A stretch of 64,000 nt of DNA. Origin: Mesostigma viride. Taxonomy: Eukaryota > Streptophyta > Mesostigmatophyceae > Mesostigmatales > Mesostigmataceae. Shown piece by piece: positions 45,101-54,360 of this stretch. Positions within the stretch are counted from its first letter, which is position 1; the number at the start of each line of letters is the position of its first letter. A program made the position numbers and the translations under genes. The notes beneath the pieces were generated by a model. It ran no database searches. It was not told the DNA's origin and saw only the letters and a list, made by a program, of their open reading frames with translations. The stretch is taken from positions 1,025,674 through 1,089,673 of the forward strand of contig RPFO01000333.1 of NCBI GenBank assembly GCA_009746045.1, written 5' to 3'.

Positions 45101-48100
45101 TCTTTCTCCCCCCCTTCCCCACTTGTCTCCCCCCTGTGTTTTTTATCCAAGGATTCTTAGTTTCTTTACACCACTCGTTAGCCTGGTCATGCTGTCAAGG
45201 TGCTTTAAACTGTTCATGGTCACTATCAATTATCCCCCCCTTGTGTCTCCACCCCCCCCATCCCCCTTGCTCTCCTCTCCGCCCCCTCCCCCATCCCCCC
45301 CATCTATGCGCCCCCACCACGACCACCCTTCCCCCCTATTTGTCTCCTCGCAGTGCCTGTTCGTGGGCGTGTTTGCCGTCATGGGCATGCAGTTGTTCAA
45401 GCCCTTCTACTCCACCGTGGACGAAGCCATCCTGCTGCAGCCTCGCCGCGGGTTCCGCACCTTTTACGAGTCGTGCCTGTCCGTGTTCCAGGCGCTGACG
45501 CGCGAGGGCTGGGTGGCCCTCATGTACGATGCCATGTTGGCCCACCCGGTCACCGGCAGCTTGTTTTACGTGGCGTGGATCTGCGTCGGGTCCTACACGC
45601 TGCTCAGGTGAGGAGGACCACATTGCGTCACTACAGGATGCCCAGGTGTAAGGGCCGTTCCATGTCCTTTGGCAGCATGGAGGCGTGTGCCTCTGCTCAT
45701 GTGGGTGGGTGTGGGGGCGGCACGCCTAGCTGTCATATTTCCTTGGGCGGCATGTACGTTTTGGGTGACAGAATGGCGCCACGCGGCTCGGGTCGCGCCG
45801 TGCGCCGGCAACCGCGGACCGCATCACGTCCTGTGGGGATGGACCCCTACATTCACCCTCCGCTGATCGCTACATTCTGCATGCTGCATGCTGCATGCTG
45901 CATGCGGATAACTTAGGCGGTGCTCGCTGGCGTAGACGTGGGCTATAATGGGATGCCCTCCGTGTGTAACAGCCCTCAGAGGGCTATCCCTGGCGTTTTC
46001 CGCGGTTTGGATGTCCCACCCAATGTATCCGCTCTTTCTCGTTTCTCGCTTCTCGCTCTTGCCCATGTTCTCACCCAACCACCCGACCCATCGCTGCCAC
46101 CCCCCATGCCTCTTCATGATGCCCCGATTGCCTACACCTGCATGCGGGGCGTGTCGCGGTGACGTCAGCCTGCTGGTGTCCGTCGTGCTCGACAACTTTG
46201 AGCGCGACTACTTCTCGCGACGTCAACGCAACACCGTCGCCGCCGCCAAACGTAAACGTGCGCAGGCCAAGCGCAAGCAGCAGACATGGCAGGCCTCGGT
46301 CGGTGCCGCCGCGCTGTTCGCACGCAACCTTTTCCGGGCGAAAGAGTTAGTGCCGGGCACCGCGCGGGCATTGGTCGGTGACAACCGGCCGCCCCCCGCC
46401 CTGCTGATATCCGCAAGGGACGTGGGCCCGCTCCTGAGTGCACTGGGAGAGGAGCTGCCACCAGGTCTGGAAGAGAAGCTGCGGGCGCGGCTGCAAGCAG
46501 AAGACGACAACAGCGAGGTGAGGGTTGGGAGAGGCGGCCATGACATGAGTTAGATGCTGGCCGAGGGTGTTTCTCTGTTCCTTGCCTGCACCTTCATCGG
46601 GTGGCTTTTTCGCACTTCCCTTTTGTCGCTGCCTTGCCGCTTCTCCTTGTTGTGATGATGCAGGAAGCAGCCAACCGTGGTCACATGGCCATGCGTCTCA
46701 TGACAGGTGTCGGATTCCTTCCTGTCTCCCCCCCCCCTTCCCCCCAACGCACACACTTAACACATATGTGTGCACCACACACACACACACACACACTCAC
46801 TCACTCACACACACACACACACACAAACAAACAAACACACTTCCCCTCCCCCCCCCTTGCCTATTTTGGAGCAGGTTTCTGTGGACGAGGTCGCCGCCGC
46901 GCTGGGCGCGATGGCCGACATGGTCCCCCCCGTTGCGGTTTCCAACTTGGTGTCGGGACTCGCAATGTGGCGCCTCTACGACGTGGACAACTCGGGGTTT
47001 GTCTCCACCCGCGAGATGGAGACGGTGCTGACGGCGCTGGGCAAGCCTGTGTCTGAGGCCGAGCTCGCGTCCCTCATCACCCGGCTGGACATGGATGGGA
47101 GTGGGGACATCCACTTTGTCGAGTTTCTGCGCGTGAAGAACGACAAGACGTTTCTGTCGGCGTCCGACGCCGTGTTTGGGGTGCTCGGTCCGGACGGCAT
47201 CACGTTGCTGCGGCAGGCGTTCTCCATATACGACACCGACAACAGCGGGTTCATCAACAAGGAGGAGCTGGGGGAGGTGATGGAGAGTATCGGCCAGCGC
47301 ACGTCCGGGTGGGAGCTTAGCCAGCTCATGTCGCAGATGGACTACGATGACAGCGGGCAGATCTCGTTCTTCGAGTTTGTACGCGGAATGGCGCGCATTG
47401 CAGCCAGAGAGCAGGCGGAGCTCACGGGGGGCTTTTTGGATGCCAACGAGCTGGGGGCCATCCTGGCGGGAGGCACGGATGCCGTGCCATGGGAAGGGAG
47501 CGGCGATGCGCCGGGGGGGAATGCCCCTGTGCTTAGCGCGGAGGAAACAGCGATGGTGGGGCGCAACCGGGGGGCAACAGGGCTGGAAGCGGCGCGGGCG
47601 GAGCTCGTTGCGGGCCCCAAGAAGGGGGGTGGGACGCACACGTCGAAACTGCGGAGCACCGAGAGCCACATCCGGAGGACGGCGGCGAATCTCGCGGATG
47701 AGAAGAAAGGGGCCGAGTTCTGGGGGGGGCTCCTGCAGCGCGGGGAGGCGGGCGCGCGCTGGGCGCATGCGATCGCATTCACCGCAGGGGCAGGGGGGCC
47801 CGAGCCTAGGAGCCTGGGCAGGGACGCCAGCAGTGGCAGCAGCGGGATGAACATGAACAACAGCAGCATCGGTCGTAGGGCATCGGGGGATGCCAGCATT
47901 ACCAGCGGCAGGTGGTTCCCCAGGAATGGTAGCAACAGCAACGGGTTTGACAGCGTGGAGGGCAAGCCCTACCCGGGCCGTGTGTCCGCGGGCGACGATG
48001 GGACCCTGCCAGGGACGCCGATGTCCCCCAGTGGCCAGAGGTACAAGGGGTACGTCTCTGCCCCCACGTCCCCCATGTCGGGCGGGCCCCTCTCGCCCAC

Positions 48101-51100
48101 GGTCGCGGTGGCGCAGGCGTGGGCCCAGTGGGACGCAGCGGCGCCAGATGGCACGCTGCGGTCACGTTGGGCGGACGACAAGTCGCTGGGTTTGTTCGGG
48201 ATGGGCCACCCGGTGCGCGTGCTTGCACTTCGCGCCGTCACCTGGAAGTACACCGAGTGGGCGCTGCTCGCGCTCATATTCGGCAGCTGCGTGTGCCTCG
48301 CACTGGAGACGCCCGCTGTGCGGCGTGAGGAGGGCCGGATGGCGCGCGCCCTGTTTGTGACGGATGTCGTGTTCACGCTGCTGTTCACGGTAGAGATGAT
48401 GCTCAAAGTGGTCGCATGCGGCCTGGTGCGCGGGCGGTACGCGTACCTGCGCACGAGCTGGAACGTGCTCGACGCATTCGTCGTGCTCTCCTCCATCGCC
48501 AACGTGGTCCTCGAGGGCGTGTTCCAGCGCAAGGGCGGCCACGCGGGCCTCAACAGCCTGCGCATCATCCGCCTCGTGCGCGCGCTGCGCCCCATGAGGG
48601 CCATCGCACGGGGGTCCCAGACGCGCCGCGTGGTCAACGCGCTGCTCCAGTCGGCGGGGCCCATCCTCAACGTGACGGGCATGGTCCTCTTCATCGCCTA
48701 CGTGTTCAGCATCCTGGGGCTCAACCTGTTCGCGGGGAGCCTCTTCCACTGCGAGCGAGGAGGGTGTTATGCACCATCGGCCGCAGAGGCCCACGTGGGG
48801 GGCAGCGGCGCGCGTTACCTGCTGGCAAACTACTCGGGGCCGTGCTTCCCCTACCCAGCGGATTGCGAGACCTTTCTCAACGGCACGCTTCATGCGAGCA
48901 ACTCGTCGCTGGCCATCGGCGGAGATATTGCGACCATCGGCGCGAATGGAACGGCCATCGATGGAAACGCGACAGCTGGCCACGGCACCGAGGGCCCGCC
49001 ACCTGGCGGATGCAGATTCTTCGCCCGTGAACGTGTGGGCGTGACCAGCCAGGTGGCGTGCGAGGCAGGGGGGCACCGGTGGGTCGACTCCATCGTCAAC
49101 TTCAATCACATCGGCCGCACCGCCATCACGCTGTTCATCGTGGCCACGAACGAGGCATGGACGGAGCTCATGGACGCCTGCGTGGACGTGGGGCGCCGCA
49201 AGGACGTCCCTGGCCGCGTGCTGACCCCCAATGTGGACATCCGCCCCCGTGCCCACACCGCACAGGGCCTCTTCTTTGTCGTCTACATCGTGGTCGTGCA
49301 GTTCCTCCTGCTCAACCTGTTTGCGGGCGCGACCTACTCCTTCTACATCAAGCAGCGCGACGACGAGTCGGAGTCCACCCACCGCTTTTTAACCAAGTCC
49401 CAGCGCGAGTGGGTGGCCATGCAGGCAAGGTTGGCCAAGGAGCTGGAACGCGTGCGCAAGCCCACACGGCGCGGGCGGCTCGCCGAGGCGGCGGCGCGGC
49501 TCGTGGAGAGCACGGCGTTCCAGTCGGGTATCTCCTTGCTCATTTTGCTGCAGCTGCTGCTGCTGTGCACAGACCACAAGGGGGAGAGCCGCACGCAGGT
49601 GCGCGTGATCACGTACAGCAGCTACGCCATGACGCTTCTGCTGGCGGCAGAGATGGCGTTGCGGCTGCTAGCCGTGGGCGTGCGCAGCATCCTGATGGAC
49701 AGCTGGCACCAGTTTGACCTGATCGTGCTGGCGCTGGCGCTGCTGGAGGCCGGCATAAGGCTGTCTGACGACACACCCGGCATCCACTTCACCATGCTGC
49801 GCATCCTGCGCGTCGGCCGTTTCTTCCGCAACTTCACGACGGTGCTGCACGCGGGCATGCTCGTGCGCATGCTCAGGGGCGTGCGCAAGCTGCAGCTGAT
49901 CTTGGTGCGGGGACATGCGCTGGCAGGCGAGGGCTTTTCTTTGCCAGATTGTCGTTCTAATGCTAAGGAATGTTACCAAGGGGTCGCCCTTGCCATGCCT
50001 GTTGCGGGTGCGGCTCCGGTTCCCTGCTGGCACCCACCATTCTTGAGTGCTAGTACCACAGCGCTGCTAGGGAAAGCACTCGGGAGCCGGGTGGCTCATA
50101 TCTAGTCTGCTTGCATGTCGCGTTGGATGCCATGCCCAATGGGATGCGATTTGCTTGGTGGCTCGCACTATGCCATGGGTGTGCGACTGTCTGCCCTCCG
50201 CCCCCCTCGCATGCGCTGCGAGTCTTCGGGTGGCACTCGATGTGACAATGTTGGCAGCACAGGCGTAGCACATTCAGGCCGCATTGTGTATGAGTGCGCG
50301 GACACCGAAGGTAAGGTGCTGGCTGCATGAAGCTAAGCCGCACCACTTTGCTTTCTAACCGTGGCGGCATCCCTGCTGCAATCCCACCCTCAACCCCACC
50401 CACCCACCCACCCACCCACCCACTTCCACCTCCCCACCCCATCCCACCCCACCCCAACTCATCTCTGCAGGAGACGTTCATCGCGTCCATCCCAGCGCTG
50501 CTCCACATCGGCAGCCTGCTGGTGGTCTTCTACTTCATCTTCGCGGTGCTGGGGATGAATCTTTTCGGTGACCTTGGGGGGCCCGGCGTGCACCTCAACG
50601 CCAAGGTCAACTTCTCCACGTTCCCCATGGCCCTCTCCGTGCTCTTCCGGTCGAGCACCGGCGAGGACTGGCCGCGGCTGTACGAGGACATTGTCTGGTT
50701 CCGCTGCGCGAGTGACGAGCGCCAGAACAACCCCGAGCGGTGTGACTTGCTCCCCCCCGCCCTCTTCTTCTGCTCCTTCTTCCTAGTGAACGTGTTTGTG
50801 ATCATGAATCTGTTTGTCGCCATCATCATCGACACGTTTGCGACCATCGTCTCGCGTGAGTACTCGGACTTGGCCATGGAGCACGTGACCGACTGGGTCG
50901 ACAAATGGCGCCGCCGATGCCACTTTGATGAGGCCGGCGAGTCGTACCTCACCCTCCCCGAGTTCAAGGAGTTTCTGCGCGGCGTCGAGCAACCGCTTGG
51001 CGTGGGCAACGACGCGTCGGAGCAAGCGCTGCTCTTCCGTGTGCGCCAGCTGAGGCTTGGTGTCGTGGATGGCCGCGTCTATTTCCGGGAGACGCTGGAG

Positions 51101-51388
51101 AAGGCCGTGATGCGCGTGGCCACCGCCCTCAACCCGGCCACCCACGGGATGTCCAAGCGCCTCTCTGAGGCGCTCATGACCCAGTCCTACCTGGGCGTCG
51201 TCTACAGCTACTTTAGGGGCTCTGGTGGCGCCACTGGGCGTGAGGAGAACCCGGACAATGGCAACTTTGGCGGCCGCTACGAGGAGGAGGAAGTTGCGGG
51301 GGGCAGCGTGGAGGGGGGGCGTGGCGAGCAAAGTGGGGCAGCTGCTGAGGGGGGGAGGAGGGGATGTGGAGGCACCGCTGGAGAGTGA
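33180..51388 (+). CDS. Four-domain voltage-gated Ca2+ channel alpha subunit with EF-hands in the II-III linker
   Basis: Pore-forming plasma- or flagellar-membrane channel (location inferred). Exons: 33180-34064, 35935-36000, 36807-36920, 38182-38417, 39133-39268, 40047-40160, 40927-41072, 42297-42411, 43050-43132, 43860-44022, 44641-44712, 45354-45607, 46169-46517, possibly 46664-46708, 46875-49904, 50471-51388; all phases agree, about 2,226 residues. Four six-helix domains. Arg-repeat S4 helices: TRMFRILRTLRT (I), RAVRTVRAFRLMRVIRIFR (II), RIIRLVRALRPMR (III), RILRVGRFFR (IV). Pore Glu residues: TGESW (about 452), TREGW (about 761), TNEAW (about 1670), TGEDW (about 1985) = EEEE, the Ca2+-selective pattern. 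Four EF-hands lie at about 940-1085. An SP-rich segment precedes domain III. The tail after domain IV carries a degenerate EF-like HFDEAGESYLTLPEFKEFL. Several introns start with repeated donors. Confidence 0.96.
34150..34970 (+). repeat. 46-47-bp minisatellite in channel intron 1
   Basis: About 17 copies of a unit with core GATCAAACAGATGGGAGGGA, then CGGACGTACTAGGGGTGGGT. Unit length alternates 46/47 bp with one G more or less, so frames drift. Confidence 0.95.
35525..35695 (+). repeat. About 35-bp tandem repeat in channel intron 1
   Basis: Five copies of CTCTGTCCACCGTGATGTTG followed by GCCGCC-type spacers of varying length. Confidence 0.88.
36580..36795 (+). repeat. 35-bp tandem repeat abutting the acceptor of channel exon 3
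   Basis: Six copies of a pyrimidine-rich unit (GGCCTCTCCTGCTTCCTTCA, then CCCACACTACTTGGT). The last, truncated copy turns into GGCCTCGCGTGCGCAG, the 3' splice site of exon 3, so the array is a chain of polypyrimidine tracts. Confidence 0.9.
36908..37040 (+). repeat. Repeated donors after channel exon 3
   Basis: CGTGCAG|GTAAG occurs with GT at 36921 (true donor by phase), 36943, 36978 and 37015, spacing 22, 35 and 37 bp. The later copies have the stronger GTAAGT. Confidence 0.88.
37320..38115 (+). repeat. (CCA)n/(CCG)n trinucleotide tract in channel intron 3
   Basis: About 800 bp of CCA with CCG blocks and a poly-C run near 38031-38055. Produces very long artificial Pro, Thr, His, Gly, Val and Trp frames on both strands. 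It sits just before the exon 4 acceptor (GCTGTCAG, exon from 38182). Confidence 0.97.
38390..38462 (+). repeat. 33-bp duplication across the donor of channel exon 4
   Basis: GCCGCAACACCTACC...CAGAG|GTGAG (from 38390) is followed by GCCGCAACACCTGCC...GACGAG (from 38423) and a third start GCCGCACAGC (38456); period 33. The second copy has lost the GT. Confidence 0.82.
39244..39420 (+). repeat. 44-bp tandem array spanning the exon 5 / intron 5 junction of the channel
   Basis: Four copies of TACTTCCTCGTCCTCGTGCT + CGTG|GTATGC. GT dinucleotides start at 39269, 39313, 39357 and 39401, exactly 44 bp apart. The repeated part encodes the start of the S6 helix of domain I (YFLVLVLV). Only donors 1 and 4 keep phase 0 with exon 6. 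Confidence 0.93.
40169..40276 (+). repeat. Interstitial telomeric array (TTTAGGG)15 in channel intron 6
   Basis: Perfect 7-bp units begin nine bases after the exon 6 donor (CAG|GTGGGTGGG). A second AAGCAGGTGGGTG at about 40324 repeats the exon 6 donor sequence downstream of the array. Confidence 0.97.
40735..40920 (+). repeat. Pyrimidine-rich degenerate repeat before channel exon 7
   Basis: Repeats of TGCCATCCCTCTGCCTYCCC, about 22 bp, leading into the exon 7 acceptor CTGCAG (40921-40926). Confidence 0.8.
41447..41750 (-). repeat. Degenerate CCCTAAA telomere-like array in channel intron 7
   Basis: Blocks of CCCTAAACCCTAAACC or CCCTGAACCC alternate with CGCCTATACGGCCTTCTGTC. Orientation is opposite to the 40.2-kb array; exon 7 lies between them. 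Confidence 0.93.
41850..42075 (+). repeat. 13-bp repeat in channel intron 7
   Basis: CAGTGYCTTCMTA repeated about 16 times. Confidence 0.92.
42555..42900 (+). other. Foreign-looking segment inside channel intron 8
   Basis: Base composition drops from GC-rich to near-even, and the frame starting near 42555 is open with a non-repetitive, protein-like translation (SFSGRSIGPYIAMTAADARV, then LATLASTVGHAQASFSFSW, then YYRVPCMGKKNLRISPWDAK). I do not recognise the protein. It could be a captured gene fragment or mobile element piece. Intron 8 runs 42412-43049. Confidence 0.35.
44038..44440 (+). repeat. (GGGA)n/(GGA)n polypurine tract in channel intron 10
   Basis: About 400 bp of pure purine on the + strand. 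The S3-S4 exon ends at 44022, so the tract begins almost at the donor. Confidence 0.97.
44695..44850 (+). repeat. About 40-bp degenerate repeat spanning the donor of channel exon 11
   Basis: CTGATGCTGCTG|GTGCGT at 44713 is echoed by GT at 44754, 44796 and 44834 in contexts ATGCTGCTGGTACAT, GATGCGGCTGGTGTG and GATGCTGGCGGTGCA; spacing 41, 42 and 38 bp. Confidence 0.75.
46770..46850 (+). repeat. (CA)n with (CACT)/(CAAA) interruptions in the channel intron before exon 15
   Basis: Simple repeat just upstream of the acceptor TTGGAGCAG (exon from 46875). Confidence 0.9.
46960..47395 (+). other. Four EF-hand calcium-binding loops within the channel
   Basis: Loops DVDNSGFVSTRE, DMDGSGDIHFVE, DTDNSGFINKEE and DYDDSGQISFFE, each with acidic residues at positions 1, 3 and 5, Gly at 6 and Glu at 12. 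Two pairs, as in a calmodulin-like module, between domains II and III. Confidence 0.95.
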
Positions 51389-52167
51389 GCGCTCGCATAG
51401 TAAAGTGGGGTACGAGCTGCTGGTGCCACCTGGCCCACTGGCAAGCCTGGACAAGGGAGCAGGCAGCATGGGCCTCGCAGATGTCCCTGAGGAAAGCCAA
51501 CACTTACGGGGAGAGATGTCCTTGGAGATGACAGAACAGCTGCATGTGCCGGCACCCAAGAGCGATGAGGGGATGCAGCTGCCGCAGCTATCGGCGAGAA
51601 AAATGTGAGAAACTGCCACCACAAGGTGGCACCTTGTACAGTCCCGAATAATTAAAAAGTATCCAGCACAAACCATTTGTGTGCCTACGGAGACCTTGGT
51701 TGGCCCCACTCCTTGGCATCCATCACCGCACCTGGGTTGCGAGATGCTGCGTGGGTAGCTGCCACGACCTGTCTTGTATACTAGTATTGCGTCTTGCCTG
51801 CACCTTGATGCACCGGGTCCTAATGTGGGCCGCCATATCGCCAGGAATGGTTGTCTCCTTAGGTGCATTTTATTTATTTATTCATTGAAATTATAATATT
51901 TAGTCACGTGATTGAGCAAGTACTTCAGTAAGTACTTGCGTGTCATGCGCATTGGCATTCCACGTAGTACTATGCTAATCTCATAAGAATAATACTTAGA
52001 CAAAAGTTCGGCAAACAGACACATATCGTCTGCATCTTGCCCCAACCATTTAGTGTACTTGATATAGTGTACTAGATGGGGATATAATCCTCATCGGAGC
52101 TGCATGTCCTCTGCTGTAATTGCAGATTAATTCATTAATTAATTTACCGCGCCTCATCTGCCATTAT
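51389..52167. other. 3' flank of the channel gene; no gene
   Basis: 51299-51608 also contains a second open frame ending LPQLSARKM with a stop at 51608, so an alternative C terminus by a small splice cannot be excluded. Beyond 51608 no gene is seen; 51895-51950 has AGTACTTGCGTGTCATGCGC, also present at 21.7 kb next to a LINE tail. Confidence 0.4.
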
Positions 52168-52285
52168 ACGGGGGTTGTGGGATAACCCCGCCGGCCAGGG
52201 CTATGCCCCTAAAAACCCTCATGCAGGCTCCGGGGGAGAGGCCTTTATACTCTCCCAAACCGGCGCCTCCAAATGTCAAGGAGAC
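52168..52285 (-). repeat. Dispersed repeat R1, copy C
   Basis: Same core as the other R1 copies (GGCTCCGGG, AGGCCTTTATA, CTCTCCCAAACCGGCGCCTC). Followed by a second partial piece at 52425-52468 (GGCGCCTCTAAATGTGTTCC) that leads into a (TTAA)n run. Confidence 0.75.
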
Positions 52286-52468
52286 GTACAACCAGCGCAG
52301 GCCAGAAATCGGGAGAATCCGGACCATGGTAGAGCTCTCGAGCCTGCCGTTATCTTGTTCGCGTTTTCGAGTCGTTCAGGATGATGAATATGAATGGAGA
52401 TGGAAATGTGTTCCAAGCGGCGCCTCTAAATGTGTTCCAAGCCTAACTGTGGGCTTTGGACCATTGAT

Positions 52469-52522
52469 TAATTAATTAATTAATTAATTAATTAATTAAT
52501 TAATTAATTAATTAATTAATTA
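52469..52522 (+). repeat. (TTAA)n tract
   Basis: About 13 tetranucleotide units; the same unit that ends the LINE 3' UTRs in this window. Confidence 0.95.
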
Positions 52523-52539
52523 AGAACATACCTCCGTGG

Positions 52540-53010
52540 GGACGACAGTAAGGCTGCCCCATGGTCCAGAGCCGCCCTTGGTCTGGCCGGCCCCCAGCGG
52601 CTTGGCCAGCCAGGGCGACACATTCTGACCTGGCCTGGCCCCGAGGGCATTCCCAAAAGGGTAGGGAAACCTGTCACGAACTACATCCAGATGTTGCTGG
52701 ACGACCTAGTGGTCCCAGCCCAGTTTGAGCACCGCATCCACTCTCTCTCCCGTCTTTGGACTGCCGCATGCAGGACAAGACGCGGTGGAAGAAGATTGTC
52801 AAGGCGCACACGCCCGACCCTGTGGGCAAGCCCCCTCCCCCCAAGCGGAGGAGGCGTTTTGATGAGTAGTGTAGTTAGGATTTTCTCGATCGATAGCTTA
52901 GAGTTAGGATAGTTCGATCACGCGGCTTCCTCCACCCCATCAATCATGGAATATGTGCTACATGATCTCCCCACGGAGGCATGTTATAATTTAATTTAAT
53001 TTTTAATGGT
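52540..53010 (+). mobile_element. Family-2 LINE 3' fragment (longest of this family here)
   Basis: Starts with a segment also found inverted at 28.3 kb, then the conserved C-terminal peptide (LVVPAQFEHRIHSLSRLW, frameshifted after WTAACRTR), HTPDPVGKPPPPKRRRRFDE, the 3' UTR, the hairpin core and an AATTTAATTT tail near 53005. Confidence 0.8.
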
Positions 53011-53019
53011 CCAGAGCCC

Positions 53020-53345
53020 CATGGTCCAGATACATCCAGATGTTGCTGGACGACCTCGTGGTCCCAGCCCAGTTTGAACACCGCATCCACTCTCTCTCCC
53101 TTCTTTGGACTGCCATGCAGAACAAGACGCGGTGGCAGAAGATTGTCAAGGCTCACCGCCAGCCCCTGTGGGCAAGCCACCTCCCCCCAAGAGGAGGAGG
53201 CGTTTTGATGAGGAGTGTAGTTAGGATTTTTCTAGACTAGATAGCTTAGAGTTAGGTTAGTTCGATTACGCGGCTCCTTCCACTCCACCCACCCATCAAG
53301 GAATATGTGCTACATGATCTCCCAACGGAGGCATGTTAGAATTTA
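53020..53345 (+). mobile_element. Family-2 LINE 3' fragment
   Basis: Second copy in the same orientation, beginning within the C-terminal peptide (MLLDDLVVPAQFEHRIHSL, one small frameshift near ..KAHRQP) and ending with the hairpin core at about 53315-53335. Confidence 0.8.
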
Positions 53346-53589
53346 AGGGGAGGGGACACCCCTAAAGGGCACTTTTCTGGAAACCATACCTATGCATGTG
53401 CTAAAAATCCAATTATGATTGGGGACCATAAATATGATTAAAAAAAAAAATTCCAACCACTTGGGGGGGGTACTAGCCCCCACCAGATGCCGGTTACGCG
53501 CTAAAAATAGAAAAAGACGCTACTTCTGGCATATTTTCCCTAGGACAATGGGCAAACATATTTGGACCAAATCATATATTTCCATATAG

Positions 53590-54360
53590 TTCCCCCACTT
53601 TTGAGAAAGTCTGCCTAATTTTGAGCACAAAACACTGATGTTTAGACACATTGATGGATTTTCCCGCAAAAAGGGTACTTTTTTTCACCAAAAAAAATAA
53701 AACAAATCATAAACACATGGGATCATGCCATATCTTATATTTTCAAATACTAGAGAGGGGGGACATGCAGCCCCAAATTTTCAGGTCATTCTGACAAGCG
53801 CAGCCCTATTTGATGGATATTCCTAGATTGCCACCTGTGACGAAGCTAAGGGAGGTTTTAGCTAGTATTTAACCACACTAACACCCCTTTATACATCTAA
53901 GCCTCATGAAAACTGGCCAAACCACATACTACCATTCTCTGCACATATGGTACCTCCTATGTTCAAGGTTTGACGCCATTCTGACAAGAACTGCCCAAGT
54001 TACAACCATTCCAAGACGGCCACCCATGTAGACGCTACAAGGAAATTAGAGTAACCATTTAGCCACACTAGCACCTCCTTCTTCATCAAAGACATCTGCA
54101 AACTGACCAAAGCACACATAATCAACTCTTGCACGCTGACGGCAACGCATGCTCAATGTGGGGGGTCATTGCGACAAGAACTGCTCAAGTTGATGGGTTT
54201 CCTATATGACCACATGACAAGGCGCTAAGGACCACTCAGTAAGTTAGTAACCCCACAGTGCCACTTAATATGCCATCCAACATGCACCAAAACCATGCTG
54301 AGTATGTTTACAAAGTACAAAGGGGTGGCCACGCACCTCATATGTCTTCATCATCCCTCC
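53590..54360 (+). repeat. Diverged tandem satellite with a 190-bp period
   Basis: CATTCTGACAAG-type starts at 53787, 53977 and 54167, plus a weaker one near 53597; CCACACTANCACC at 53873, 54063 and about 54253; CTGRCCAAANCACA at about 53911, 54101 and 54291. Sequence identity is low but spacing is constant. Confidence 0.75.

Noticed and set aside
46797-47768. 323-codon minus-strand ORF
   Set aside because: Antisense shadow of the EF-hand exon of the channel; Arg/Pro-rich composition typical of GC-rich antisense frames.
48162-49382. 406-codon minus-strand ORF
   Set aside because: Antisense shadow of channel domain III; no domain recognised.
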